Assembly: GCA_963978545.1 (NCBI GenBank) | Contig: OZ021727.1 | Location: 14,768,743-14,832,742, forward strand | Origin: Linyphia triangularis | Lineage: Eukaryota > Arthropoda > Arachnida > Araneae > Linyphiidae | Reading direction: 5' to 3' | Length of the DNA stretch: 64,000 nucleotides | Part shown: positions 35,792-46,958 of the stretch, piece by piece | Numbering within the stretch: position 1 is the stretch's first letter | How the letters are laid out: every line of letters starts with the position of its first letter | Position numbers and translations under genes: made by a program | The notes under the pieces: model-generated | The model's database searches: none | Told to the model about the DNA's origin: nothing | Seen by the model: only the letters and a program-made list of their open reading frames with translations

Positions 35792-37004
35792 TGATAAGGG
35801 TAATTTACGATGTTAAAATCCGAAGTGATTATGAGTTTTATAACACTTTGAAAAATATCTTTTATATAAAATCGGAAAAAGTTCCATTCTTATGTATTTA
35901 TTATTTTTTAAATAATAAATAATATCAAATTCAAAACAATCCACTTATTACAACATCGTTATTTCTAGAATATCGCCTAAACCAATTAGCCATAACTGCA
36001 CACTTAATGTCCCACAATGTGGCAGCTTAGCCAATCTTGGCTATTATGCCATAAAAATCTAGCCCGCAATATAGTATGACGTCATTTACGAGATCTTTAT
36101 AGATTAATTTTTGCACGGAGAGAAGAGAAAATAATAATCAACATTTCCCCTGCCTTTTTCTTGTCGCAGAATACGCACCGGATGCAGATTCCTACTGAAT
36201 GCAATATTGTGTTTTTTTTCCAGTGGCCATATTATCTTCTGTCTTGTTGTTTAGATAACTCCATAGAAAGGTTGTACACAGCAGTGGTAGAAGTGGGGAA
36301 AAAAGTGGGGTGAAGCCCAAAATTTGATGACAAGTGCACCCCCCTCCCCCATCTTCTCCCATATTCAACGATAAATTTTATAAATTCGTAACTTATAATA
36401 CAAATATTAACTAGCAAAGAAATAATTTATACTTCTTAACATTAACATTAAACGAGGGTCCAAAATTTATTGTTATTTTAATTAATATTTGGCGACTTAG
36501 TTGTTTTACTTGGAAGTAAGAGCTAAAGTTAAGTAATAATTCATTGTTACCTATATAACTGTTTATTTAGATTTAAATAATGCTTATAAATGTGCATACT
36601 TTCATGAAATTAAATTAATAGAGAATTCTGAAAAGTATTAATATTATTATTTTTTTTTTTTTTAAAGCTTGTCTTTATATGAAACAAGAATAGAAATTTA
36701 ACTTTAAAGAAAGTTCCTCCAAAGTTAAAAGTTGACCAAGTGTAACTTTATTTGTTTGTAAAAATTCTAATATCTTTATACAAAGTAGTTCAATACAGTT
36801 TTATAATAATATATATACCATAAATAGTTTTAAAGTTTTCAAATGTAAAAATAAATAAACTTTTCCCAGTATCACTACATTTAAAGGTTAATGTTATTTT
36901 TCATTGGTTGTTTTTAGGCGGATTGAGTGTTTTAAAAAGTGGGGGGGGGGGGTGGATTTCAGTGGTTTTAGAAGTGGGGAGACGCATGGGTATTTTCTTG
37001 AAAA
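35792..37004. other. AT-rich spacer
   Basis: Contains short T and G runs (36651, 36943) and no supported gene or element. Confidence 0.5.
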
Positions 37005-37434
37005 CTGGAGGCGACTGCATGTTTAGGTACATCATCGAACATCATTCTGAATTTTTTATATAGAATGTAGAGATATGTTAGATCACATGAATCCACTGGT
37101 CGGCCGGGGCAAAAATGACCAAAATTATTGAAAAATCGACTTTGAATGAGTTGTTCTAAATCTGATCGCAAAGTGCGTCAAAACTTGTCAAAAATGAACG
37201 TCCTTTTTTATCTGGTAACCCACCATTCTTTAATATCCATTTAAGAAGGTTGCAGACGGTTTGTCTTTCCTAGCACCGAAATCTTTCCTCTTTTAAATAT
37301 TGGCAATTAATATTACTTCATCAATGACCTAACATTAATCGCCAACTTGGCTTACTTTTAAAAGCTGGAAGTACATTTCGCCGGAGAAAAAAAATTCATC
37401 TGCACTCTTTCTCATTGAAAATTAAATAGCAATG
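37005..37434. mobile_element. Truncated second copy of the palindromic foldback element
   Basis: CTGGAGGCGACTGCATG, ATCATCGAACATCATTCTGA, AAAAATCGACTTTGAATGAG and AAGGTTGCAGAC follow the same order as the left arm at 32797. The centre and first part of the right arm follow to about 37434, where a MITE is inserted; a short continuation (CAATGGATTACC) is seen after 37862. The outer right arm is missing. Confidence 0.7.
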
Positions 37435-37861
37435 TAGAGTGGCCCACAGAACCTGGAAATCAGGGATATGTCGAGGAGCTTTCTGATTCTGGAAAAAATC
37501 AAGGAAATGTCAGGGAATTTTTTTAAATTTCACGAAAATCAGGGAAATGTTATTTGTTCTGAAGGTACATTTCTCCGTTCATCCACATTTTTGCGCCATT
37601 TACCCAGAGAATAGTAGTGGTAATCGTTTAAAATTTAAAGTTTCGGTATAATTTAAATTTTTCCTTTCCGCCAAAATTATTTGTAAAAAAATTGACACAT
37701 TATATCTTTAGCATACATGTTCTATTGATCAGGATGTCTACATTTCTGGAAAAGTTGGGAAAATTTGAAAAAAAGTTTGCCGTAAAAGCGGGGAATTTTT
37801 TAGAAATCTATCATGGAATTATCAGGGAACTTTTTTTTTGTAATTTTGTGTGCTCGCCCTG
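37435..37861 (+). mobile_element. GTGGCCAC MITE, copy C, in the foldback element
   Basis: It starts TAGAGTGGCCCACAGAACC and ends with the decayed terminus GTGTGCTCGCCCTG. The 5-bp duplication CAATG is perfect (37430-37434, 37862-37866). The restored target has CTCATTGAAA and TTTCAATGAG as inverted arms, so the insertion landed in the loop of a potential hairpin. Confidence 0.8.
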
Positions 37862-38264
37862 CAATGGATTACCCATTGCTTTTTAAATTTCAATGAGTAA
37901 GCCTCTCACCCAATTGAAACTGTTCCCGATCTGCGAAAAATTGGGCCATTTTAAATAAATATAACGCTTCATTTTGTAAAGCAGGCTCTTCTTTAATTTT
38001 AAAACTATAAATTCAATTTATCACACGAAAACCTTCATTAAACAAATACCAAAGTCGTTAATTCACGTTTTTATAATAGCAATGTGCATTAATTATTTCT
38101 TTAAATAATATTGAATTTTATTGAACCAATTTCCACGTTCACCCAAGAGGTATAGTTCATGAACGCGTTACCCCATTTTTTATGAAGCAGGCGGGTTCCC
38201 CAGTAGGCCTATTTCCTGCTGTACTTGTATGTTTAACACACAAAGCCACAAATTAGTCCAGAAA

Positions 38265-38420
38265 TCATATGAAAAAGTCAAGAGATCACCGTCTCTAAGT
38301 TACAAAGTCACAATCTGAATGTCATAATCGGGAAGTCACAGTCAGGAAGTCATAGTCGGGAGTCATAGTTGATAAGTCATATTCAGGAAGTCAATGATCG
38401 ATAATAAAGTCATAAATTGT
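38265..38420. repeat. Degenerate tandem repeat of AGTCA units
   Basis: AAGTCA or AGTCATAGTCGGGA-like units of 13-17 bp recur about ten times, ending just below the stop codon of the minus-strand frame at 38432. If that frame is a gene, the array lies in its 3' untranslated region. Confidence 0.7.
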
Positions 38421-38431
38421 CATGAGTTGTC

Positions 38432-38728
38432 TTAGTTGTTGAAGCAGCAGAGAATGCGCTTGGAAATAAAACGTTTGAAGCGTTTCCACTTCCCGGTGTC
38501 TTTTATGCCCTTGTTGGCTGGCGTGGCAGCTGATTTAGGCTGGTTGGTGGCGATGCACCAGGCTATGAATAAAGCCACCTCGTCCGGTCTTCCTTCCAGC
38601 ATCCCGGCGTATGTGATCCCTCCGGCGACTGCTGCATCCGCTAGAACCTCGAGTTCCGTCTCCTCCTGGATAGTTGTGAGTGAGGGAAGGTATTTGCGCC
38701 TAGTTATTCCTTCGATGGGAAACTCCAT
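38432..38728 (-). CDS. Hypothetical single-exon gene, 98 codons
   Basis: From ATG 38728 the minus strand reads MEFPIEGITRRKYLPSLTTI, an acidic segment (QEETELEVLADAAVAGG), then EVALFIAWCIATNQ (a possible short hydrophobic helix), and a basic C-terminus KWKRFKRFISKRILCCFNN. An in-frame ATG at 38806 would add 26 residues. GC content is clearly above the surroundings and codons such as GCC, CCG, ACC and CTC are frequent. The plus strand is also open across most of this patch, but its peptide is less balanced. The terminal KRILCCF could be a lipid-modified membrane anchor (inference). I recognise no family. Confidence 0.4.
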   Translation of the reverse strand: MEFPIEGITRRKYLPSLTTIQEETELEVLADAAVAGGITYAGMLEGRPDEVALFIAWCIATNQPKSAATPANKGIKDTGKWKRFKRFISKRILCCFNN

Positions 38729-39015
38729 TTTATAAATCATTTCAAAATCGCAATTTTTTTTCCTACTAGTAGCAGTTATTTCAAGACAAATCTCGATAAA
38801 CGTCAAATTATCAGCTTTTATTTATCTGATCTGAATCAAACCTCTGTTAAAATTTAGTACGTTTCATTGTTACCGCTTAGTTTAGAAAATGTATTGTTTG
38901 TGAGGTTTAAAGGTACTTGTAAAAAGCATTGTTATTGCCCGCTACAATATATCAGCAATTACATACACTATTCTTGCGAAAATCTGCAATAAGTTTCCAT
39001 TTTAAAAATGGCAAT

Positions 39016-39150
39016 GGTTGGTTGAACTCCCGGCTAGGAGTGGAAAGGAAGGACTTTGTGAACTAGCACCTGCCTCTGCGTACATATGTGAGAGAACCAC
39101 CTCTCTGGAACAGGTTGAGGTAAAAAAAAAAGAACTAAAAAAAAAAAAAC
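39016..39150 (+). mobile_element. Short retroposon with A-tail
   Basis: A 105-bp body (GGTTGGTTGAACTCCCGGCT to CTCTGGAACAGGTTGAGGT) is followed by an A-rich tail. It is flanked by the 9-bp duplication AATGGCAAT (39007-39015, 39151-39159). No tRNA boxes are visible, so it is either a truncated LINE end or another SINE type. Confidence 0.65.
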
Positions 39151-39539
39151 AATGGCAATTTTCCTTCGTATACAATATAATGTCTTCCGGTTATTAGAAA
39201 TATATTAAAACAACGTGGATAAAATTATGATATAACGTTCAATCGATGACCAAACTTAATTAAAAGCGTAGCAACAAGACCACTTTTTATATAAACATGG
39301 CAAAACAAATGTATAATTCAGAAAATATGCACACTCATACCTATACGGTATTCATTGGCTCAACTATGCATACCATTTTACCAGGCTCCTTATGAATACT
39401 TATATCAAACAATTATACATTCATTTCATCAAATGCAGAGTCCAACACAAAATCACTTATTCGTAAAGGGTCCAGAAAGCAATTGCGTCATCAACATTGA
39501 TAATGTTGCGTTATAAAGAATGATTGCAGCACACGTATT

Positions 39540-40150
39540 GGGTAATGGTGAGGGGAGAAGGAGAGGGGGGGGGGGGTCAAATTGTTGCTGTTTTGTAATT
39601 AAATTTATGACTGGGTTTGAAGGGCTTCAGATAATGTTTTTTACCTAGCAGCTTATATAACTTGTATATTAGCACCTCAAGGAGAAAATTCACTTGTAGA
39701 TAGTCGGAGCCACAGATAAGGATCCCCACCTCCTAAAAACTGGCGCTTTTTCGTAAAAAAAAATAATAAAAAAAATCCAATTTTAAAAATGCAATAAGTC
39801 TTGGCTTTGATATGATTCAAAGGAATTTTTTGTGCGGATTCACTAAACACCTCCATATAAAGAGAATCTATGGTTAATATACATTAAAGGAACTCGGAGC
39901 CTCTCTGGTGGTGCCTGTTTGTATCATTTCAGAGCATTATTTCTTCTGGCTCCGATCTCTTACATATATACTACTTGCATGGAATTTTCTCAACATAGTA
40001 GCTTCACAACATAAAAAAAAAATATTCGAAGGCACCGCCTTTTTTAAAAAAAAATCAGTTTTTATACCACCTTTAATCGATTTCGAAGTATGAAAAGTAT
40101 ATTAATAGCAAAACTTCATTTTTTTTTATCAATTTAACATAGGAATTTAG
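39540..40150 (-). repeat. Dispersed repeat family D, copy 3 (reverse)
   Basis: It begins with a G-run (39568), then GACTGGGTTTGAAGGGCTTC, CAGCTTATATAACTTGTATA, TAGTCGGAGCC, TTTGATATGATTCAAAGGAA, TGGCTCCGATCTCTTACATA and CATAGTAGCTTCACAA. This is the reverse order of the forward copies at 11740 and 41890. Confidence 0.65.
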
Positions 40151-40320
40151 TTATTAAAAATAGTTAGTGTACATACTTTCGACCAAAACTGCTGGATTTA
40201 AATTAATGATTTTTTTTTTAGGTTTTTCAGCAAATGTTTATTCTTCTTGAGTGGACTGTAAGTTTTATGGTTATTTTGTGTGCTTTGGAAGAATGCAAGA
40301 CTAATTGTCTTTCGGTTCAG

Positions 40321-40490
40321 GTTTATTACACTCGGAACGTCTTGTTCCTATCGTGGCTAAACATCTTTCTCACAGTTTTTATAAGTCGCCCACCGCGGGC
40401 GTTGGTTTTGCATTATTCTTTACGAACATGTTCGGCCAGCTGGAACAGCAAATATTACTCGTTATATTAATAACAATAATTTTTTCCTGA
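40321..40490 (+). CDS. Candidate exon of an unidentified gene
   Basis: An acceptor (TGTCTTTCGGTTCAG) is followed by a frame reading GLLHSERLVPIVAKHLSHSF, YKSPTAGVGFALFFTNMFGQ and LEQQ, then a hydrophobic tail to TAA at 40488. GC-ending codons (TCG, ACC, GCG, GGC, ACG) are concentrated here in contrast to the flanks. AATAAA lies at 40589-40594, about 100 bases past the stop, so it could be a terminal exon; a weak donor (CTC|GTTATA) is the alternative. A second frame is also open, which lowers confidence. The preceding exon would have to end in phase 1. Confidence 0.35.
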
Positions 40491-40599
40491 AGGAAATTCT
40501 AATTCTAATTTTCTCTAAGCAGGACTAAAAATGAAATGGATTACTTTAGTATTAATCCAAACTATAATATTATTTATATGTAAAAACAAATAAATATAT

Positions 40600-41889
40600 A
40601 TATATGCACTTCTATCCTAATGAAGCAGAAATCAAGTTTTACCAAATAAATTATTCTAAACTAACTCACTACCCTGAACTTCGAATTTAGCGACAAAATA
40701 TTCAGATCTATAAAACAGTTGACCATAATTTTTGGCACAATAATCCAAACTATGTAAGTACTAATAGTACCTGCGGAGTTGTTTTTTCCGGGGGGAGGGG
40801 GGGAGGTATTCAAATCACCATTGGTATTATCTTGAGGAAAGAGAAGTTGCGCATATGATCTTCTAAAGAAGAAAAACGTCACAGTCAACATGAGACCCAG
40901 AGTCAAAGACAACAGAGTCAAAACCCTCCCCCATTTCCCTTTCCCACCTTTAAAGGTTATGATACTAATTTGAGATCAACTGATCCAATTTGAAATATTT
41001 TTAGAAGTATTTTGACTAATCTAATTTATCTGAAACACGATATCTTTCCGATGTTTCGTGTATAAAGTGGTGAAATCGAGGATAGGCTTGATAGGGTACT
41101 CACAACTTCTAATAGAATGAACCTGGTTGGACGACGTCAGGCCGCAGCTATTTGAGCACAGGAAACGTAAAGAAATTTAGATAGTGTAATAATAAACTTT
41201 CAATACTTTTACAATGATTAATTTGTTGCAATATATACGATTTTGCCTTCCAATTTACATTGCAGGCATTATTTCAGTAATGCATTTTTAATATATGAAG
41301 TACTACGCAACATCATGTATAGAGTTCAACTTGACATTAATTGCAATAATTTGACAAAATGTAATAGAAATATTTTTCAACAGAAATGTACGCTACTTCA
41401 ATTTCACTCAACTCCACACTTTCGTAATAAGTATAAATAAACCTCGTTGAATAACCTTACAAATATATATATATATATATTGATCTTTAACAAGAATTAA
41501 GCAAGTTTTATTCGAAAATGAAACTTCTCGCCAGACCAGTGGTGTACGCAGTGTAAGTATTTGATAAGAGAGGGCTCATTTTTCGGATGTTAAAATTAAG
41601 ATATTTTGAAATTTGAGTCGCCTCCGTTCGTACCGACCCTGCCAATCCAATATAGGAAATACTACTTGCGTAAAATTGTTATTTTGTGCAAAATCTTTGA
41701 ATAAAATAAAGTCAAAACTTAGCCAACTAAAAAAAAGGAACTGTGTGGGCAACTTAAAAGCTGTAAATGAGTTATACCTGGAAATTATGGATGCATTGTG
41801 TAAAATGGTGTAATAAAAAATATAAGTAATGTGACCTGTTTTACAAGAAATAACAAGGGACTGAGAAATAACAGAAATGGTGATTATTA
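40600..41889. other. Spacer
   Basis: No supported gene. A sequence CCAGTGGTGTACGCAGTG at 41537 resembles a hAT end but no partner end was found. There is a small TA run at 41464. Confidence 0.4.
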
Positions 41890-42252
41890 AAATTGATTTT
41901 TTTAAAAAAAATTTTTTAAATGGTGGTACCTTCAATAATTTCTTATATTATGAATCTACTATGTTGGGACAAATATTCCGTGCAAGAACTATTCGCTTTG
42001 GTGCTTGGATCCAGCTGGAACAATCTTTTAAAATACTATAGTATCGCCTTCACGTCAAAAGTAGTTACTCATTAGTTTGGATTTTCTTGAGAATGTTTGA
42101 ACCTTCAAGATATGTTCGTTCATATTATGAAACTACTATGTTGAGACATTAATTCTGCGCCAGAATTATTCATTTATGAGCTTGGAGACGGTTGGAAGAA
42201 TCTATTGAAAAATCGTAAAATAGTTTCCGCTTCGGAAGTAGCTATATTTTAA

Positions 42253-42430
42253 GTTGGTTGTATTCAGATTATCTGGCGCCGTCAGCAACACGAGGGCTAT
42301 AATGCACCGAAACATTCGTCATTAGACGAGCCAACATACATTTACAAACACCCATGCCTAACACGGGACTCGAACCCCCAACCTCGCGGTCTAGAAGCTA
42401 GCACGCTAACCACTATACCGTTTGGTCGGC
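42253..42430 (-). mobile_element. tRNA-derived SINE, copy 2
   Basis: Nearly identical to the SINE at 34864, in the same orientation. Box A region AGTGGTTAGCGTGC and box B GGTTCGAGTCC are present, although the base before box B has changed. The flanking duplication is CTATATTTTAA (42242-42252, 42431-42441). It is inserted in dispersed repeat D. Confidence 0.88.
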
Positions 42431-42612
42431 CTATATTTTAAATTGAATTTTCTCGAAAAGTTTTGAACCTTTAAAAAATGTTCTTCCATATTATGAAACT
42501 ACTATATTGATACAACAATTCCATATAAGCAGCACATATATTGGAGTTCGGAACCAGCAGAAATAATGCTCTGAAATAACACAAAAACGCAACAGTGATC
42601 ATATTTGGGGCC

Positions 42613-44143
42613 CAAAGGCGGCCCTAGGTTCATTTTTCAGGGGGGGGGGGGGGCATTTTAAACTTTTAAGTTCGTAAAATGTATGCACTATGTAACCTAA
42701 TTATAATAAACTAACTGCTGATTAAATGCTTGATTGCAATGATAAGTGTAGAATTTTCTAAATTAGTAATTTTCATTTGATGCAGAATTAAAAAAGTTAA
42801 TTTAAGCTTGAATTGCTCTCCTGAAAAATAAGAAAAGAGTAAAACAAAGAAATTACAAAAAATAAAAATAGTTAATAATTGTTTTACAATCACACTTCTT
42901 TACTCTTTGAAAGCCTAAAGAACAAAATCCAATTTCCTCTGCTTTGTTTTGGCAAATCTGCCTATGACACAGCTCACATCAATGTTTATGTCTCTGTGAG
43001 TATGCAACAAGCTAAGTCCTGCTAACCTTTCTTCCCCCATTCCAGCTCTTAGCCACGTTTTCAAGCGTCGAAGGGTAGAGAAACTTCATCAGCAACTTCA
43101 TCAAGCTTTTTCAGCAGAGGCAACGCTAACTGGTAGTGTTGCCAAAATTTTAAGTAACTCGTAAATAGTAGGATATACATATTTGTCACAAGCTCTCATT
43201 GTATCTATGGCAGAAGTGGGGAGCTATTCTTCTTTTTTCCATTTCTCTCTCCATAGTGCTAGCTCACTTTCAATCAGAATAACACTCATTTGTGTCAGTC
43301 CTAAAATTGGTATGAACTTCTTTAATAAGTTTTAAAGCTCGTTGCTTTCTGATTCTGTTGGCTTTTCCATATCGGAGGTTGGAATCAGTAATCGAAAGCC
43401 AAAACAATCCAAATTTTCTTTTGGAAATCTTCCTATTAGGTCTTCAATTATATTATCCAATAAAGGTATGTAAACCGAGATTCTAAAATACTCTTCTGGT
43501 ATTTGAGTATTTCTTTTTAGAGAAGTATTTAAAAATGCTCTCATTTTTTCTTTTTGAAGACATATTGTAGATATTCGTCACTAATTACTCGAGGTAAAAT
43601 GATCACGAAATCTTTAAACAACGAATAAAAGTGTTGCTAGTTCAACAGATATTTTCACAATAAATGGCCTGTCTAAACTAGTTATAACAATAACACAGTA
43701 CCGATTCCATGCCCAAGTGACAAAAGTCACACACTAGTCCAGACATCACGTGTTGAAATTACCCTCGGCGCCATGGTTGCTTAGAAGAGCATGGTTGTTC
43801 CAAAAAGGGGCAGAGGCCCCCGGGCAAAAGGAAATCGTCGTTTAGGAGGGGGATGGTCACTGCCTGTGTACTTGTGTTGTGTACCGGGTATTGTGTCGTG
43901 TGTTGTGTACGTAAATATATTTAAAACCAGGGTTTTTTCTGAGGGGGGGGGGCTATAATTTTTTGTACTGTAAAGAAAAAATTTACGTTAATGAAATTGT
44001 GCTTAAAAATCTGTATTTTCACCGTTTTTTAAACTGGAAATTCTCAAAGAGTTTTGGGATATATGAAAGGGCTAGGAAGGAAGAGGGAACCCTTCAAGGA
44101 GGGGGCCATGGCCCCCATGGCCCCCCCCTTGAAGCCGCCAATG
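42613..44143 (-). mobile_element. hAT element with ZMYM1-like transposase remnant
   Basis: The ends are CAAAGGCGGCCCTAGG and, read inward from the right, CATTGGCGGCTTCAAGG. Perfect 8-bp duplications TTGGGGCC flank it (42605-42612, 44144-44151). G/C homopolymers sit just inside both ends. The transposase remnant on the minus strand confirms the hAT assignment. It is inserted in dispersed repeat D. Confidence 0.85.
42905..43560 (-). pseudogene. hAT transposase C-terminal half, broken
   Basis: The minus strand gives TPEEYFRISVYIPLLDN-like text (here IPEEYFRISVYIPLLDNIIE; 43332-43544), then after a gap LPVSVASAEKA, FSTLRRLKTWLRAGMGEERL, AGLSLLHTHRDI and FAKTKQRKLDFV (42905-43130). This is the dimerisation region of hAT transposases of the ZMYM1/52-kDa-repressor type, where SVATAERSFSTLRRLK is the hallmark. 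Stops interrupt the FS segment. The N-terminal half and BED finger are missing. Confidence 0.8.
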
Positions 44144-44464
44144 TTGGGGCCCCTTACCCAGAGGCTTCGAGGTCCTTCGATTAATATTAACCTTGGATTC
44201 TCTTTATATTGATGTGTTTAGTGACTCTGAATAAAAGATTCCTTTGAATCATATCGAAGTAAAGATTTATTGCTTTTTAAACAATTGGATTTTTGTACGA
44301 AAGAGCGCCGTTTGGGGGGAAGAGTCCTCATGTATGGCTCCGACTATCTACAAGTGAATTGTCCCTTTGAGTTGCTAATATACAAGTTATATAAGCTGTC
44401 AGGCAAAAAATATTTTCTGAAGCCCTTCAAACCCAAAGTAACTTTGCCGATATATTTATATCTA

Positions 44465-45108
44465 GCTTCCGTATAGTTCAACCGACGGAGATCAGATTTC
44501 AGGTATAGTATGTCAGAGCTATGATCTCGGGATTCTGTGAATGACAACAAAATGTGGGTTACGGTTACAGAACTCGAAATTTTCAAATGGCAACCCCTAC
44601 TTTTTCCTGTCGCAAAATGCTCAGCGCATTCGAAAACCCTATAGAGCGTTGGAACGGTGAGTGTATCACATGAAACGAACGCGTTGTACACGCACAACAA
44701 AACAGCTCTGCGAACGGCGCACGGTAGAAATTTGCATACGACAGAAGCCAAAGTTCACATGCGTGCCTTCACAGGCAATTTTATCGATTTTCTACGTGCA
44801 AATTTCCTCCGTGTGCCCCGGTCGTTTTTCTGTTGGCCGTTCGCAAAGCTATTTTTTGTGCGTGCATAACGTGTCCATCCATTTTTTTTTATACACGTGT
44901 CGTTCCAACGTTCTTAAGGATTTTCATTAAGAAGCATTGCATAACGAAAAGTAGGTGTTGCCATTCAAAAATTTCGAATTTTTGTAACTATAATCGTAAC
45001 CATGAGCACCATTTTGCAGCCATTCACAGAATCACGAGCTCATACCTCTGAATAACTATGCCCGAAATCTTATCTCTGATCTGTTGAACGGAACGGCCGC
45101 TAGAGGTC
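44465..45108. mobile_element. Second foldback palindrome, about 640 bp
   Basis: The left arm TATAGTTCAACCGACGGAGA, ATGATCTCGGGATTCTGTGA and AAATGGCAACCCCTACTTTT pairs with the right arm AAAAGTAGGTGTTGCCATTC, TCACAGAATCACGAGCTCAT and ATCTGTTGAACGGAACGG. Inner sequences also pair (TCTGCGAACGGCGCAC with TGGCCGTTCGCAAAGC). It is unrelated to the palindrome at 32797. A 135-codon minus-strand frame across it (44344-44751) is a by-product of the palindrome. Confidence 0.75.
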
Positions 45109-45752
45109 CATATGACGGCAAAGTTTCTTTACGACCACACTGTATTTCACATAATAGAAGCTCTATCAAAAAGTTAAATTCGGCCTTTGAAACTTATTTT
45201 TATAAAATCTCGTGTTCAATTTAGAATAGAAAGAGGGCTAGAGAAACAGTTAATCCCAGTAAAAAAGAGTTAAATATGTAGTTGTACAAATAATAAACTG
45301 GCATTAAGTTTTAAAGAGTGGCCACAGAACCGGAAAAACCTGGAAATCAGGGAAATGTCAGGGAGCTTTTTGATTCTGGAAAAGATCAGGGAAATGTCAG
45401 GGAACTTTCTAAAATTTCATGAAAATCAGGGAAATTTTGTAGAGTTTAAGGCACGTTCATCCATATTTTGGTGCTATTTACATGATGATTTGTAGTGGTA
45501 AGTCATTAGAAGTTTAATGTTACGAAATAATTTAAACTTTTCATTACCAGCAAAACTATTTTCTAAAAAATTGCGTATTATCTCTTTAGCATACATGTTC
45601 TATTTGATTAGGGTGTCTAGACATCTGGAAACCTTTGAAAATTGGAGAAATTGGAAATAAAAGTTTGTCCTAAAATCAGGGATTTTTTTATAGAAATCTG
45701 TCAGGGAAATCAGGGAATTATTAGGGAACTTTCTTTCCTGGGATTTTGTGGC

Positions 45753-46958
45753 CAGGCCCGTGCTGGGACACCGGGTGCGCCCTCCAGCCTGGAAATTTTG
45801 GCGCCCTCCTGTTCCGAAACTGACAAGTTTTACGACTAGGCTTATCGTCGATATTGCCGAGCGGCAGGGTTGAGTGTAGGGACTGTAGGCTACTACTGAA
45901 TGGACAGGTGCGTTTCGTTGGCACCGTCCACAAACGCACTAATTTTTTAATATATACCAACATTTAGTGTTCAATTAGTGCTTTCAGAATCCAGCATTAA
46001 AAAAATTTGTGCATCAATATTTACCGAGAAATATAAAGAAATGCGTGGAGGGGGCCAACGAAACGCTAGCCCCCCCCCCCCACACAAACGCACTAATTTT
46101 TTAATATGTACCAAATTTTAGTGCTCAATTAGTGCTTTCAGAATCACTAACTGCCAGAATTACTGCGTCAATATTTTGGCCATAATTGACCTTTTTGTAA
46201 TAATTATTCACAAATCACTTCCGTTTTGTTGACCTCGCCCACAGACGCACAAAAATTATATAAATTTCTTCTAACCATTCCATTATCTCAAGTTTCTTGT
46301 GAACGAGCATTTTCTAAATTGAAACTTATTGAAACCAGATTGAGATCGTCTTTGACAAACGAAAATTTAGAATCTTTACTGTTAATGCACTGAGAAGCTG
46401 ATATTTTAAATTCCATAGATCCAGACACCGTTATTGATTATCTTTGCCACTCCAGCTCCGAATTAAGAAGACTTCTTCAGGTTTAGTTTGTAAATTCAAT
46501 CAAAGAACATTATATTTGTGAACATATTTGTTTTTGTTACTTTCCTTAAGAAATTAAGTAGTAAATGCTGGTAACTTTTTTCGAAATGTATGTAATGTTA
46601 AATTATCTCGTCTTAATTTTCTATGTGTGTTAGTTTACCAAAATTACTCTAATTATGTTTCAACTACTACTTTGTCTTTTACTTCACCCTAAGACATTGC
46701 AAATATTTGAAATGGATCAAATGAACATTAGAATTTAGCAAACAATACATGTTCATTTTGTTTGACGATATGTGTAAGTGTGATGGTCCCTTCGTACCGT
46801 GACCTGTTGCCAGAAAAGCATATTGAACCCAGCGTCATGTGCGATTAACGTTTTAGTTATTATATTCCATACCCCTTGGTAGTCCTCCCCCTGTATAGTG
46901 CTGGAGCCCTCTGGTCAAGGGCGTCCACCGCCCTAACAAGGGGTCCAGCACGGGCCTG
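45753..46958 (+). mobile_element. hAT element copy 2, inserted in a MITE
   Basis: The inverted ends are CAGGCCCGTGCTGG and CCAGCACGGGCCTG, identical over 14 bp. The 8-bp target duplication TTTGTGGC is perfect (45745-45752, 46959-46966). It is the same family as 1548-3217, with two instead of five internal 150-bp units. It holds the C-terminal piece of a hAT transposase. Confidence 0.92.
46270..46486 (+). pseudogene. hAT transposase C-terminal fragment
   Basis: The frame reads LSQVSCERAFSKLKLIETRL, RSSLTNENLESLLLMH, stop, EADILNSIDPDTVIDYLC, HSSSELRRLLQV, stop. The SCERAFSKLK...RLRSSL block is the hAT C-terminal dimerisation motif. One internal stop and the absence of the catalytic part make it non-functional. 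It keeps the ten bases deleted in the related copy at 2540. Confidence 0.82.

Larger units (their letters stand above)
41890..44470 (+). repeat. Dispersed repeat family D, copy 4, with two insertions
   Basis: The left part runs 41890-42252 and 42431-42612 and the right part 44144-44470. The parts are separated by a SINE (42253-42430) and a hAT element (42613-44143). After removing both, the sequence reads through as in the copy at 11740 (ATCATATTTGGGGCC then CCTTACCCAGAGGCTTC). It contains ACTACTATGTTGAGAC and CAGCTTATAT-type landmarks and encodes nothing. Confidence 0.7.

Noticed and set aside
38436..38735. 99-codon plus-strand frame opposite 38432-38728
   Set aside because: The minus-strand reading has the more balanced peptide with an acidic centre and basic tail; the plus-strand one is likely its shadow.
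41537..41935. hAT end and frames near CCAGTGGTGTACGCAG
   Set aside because: Only one possible end was seen and the frames show no transposase motif.
44344..44751. 135-codon minus-strand frame
   Set aside because: It spans the end of a dispersed repeat and half of a long palindrome; the openness follows from the palindrome and no domain is present.
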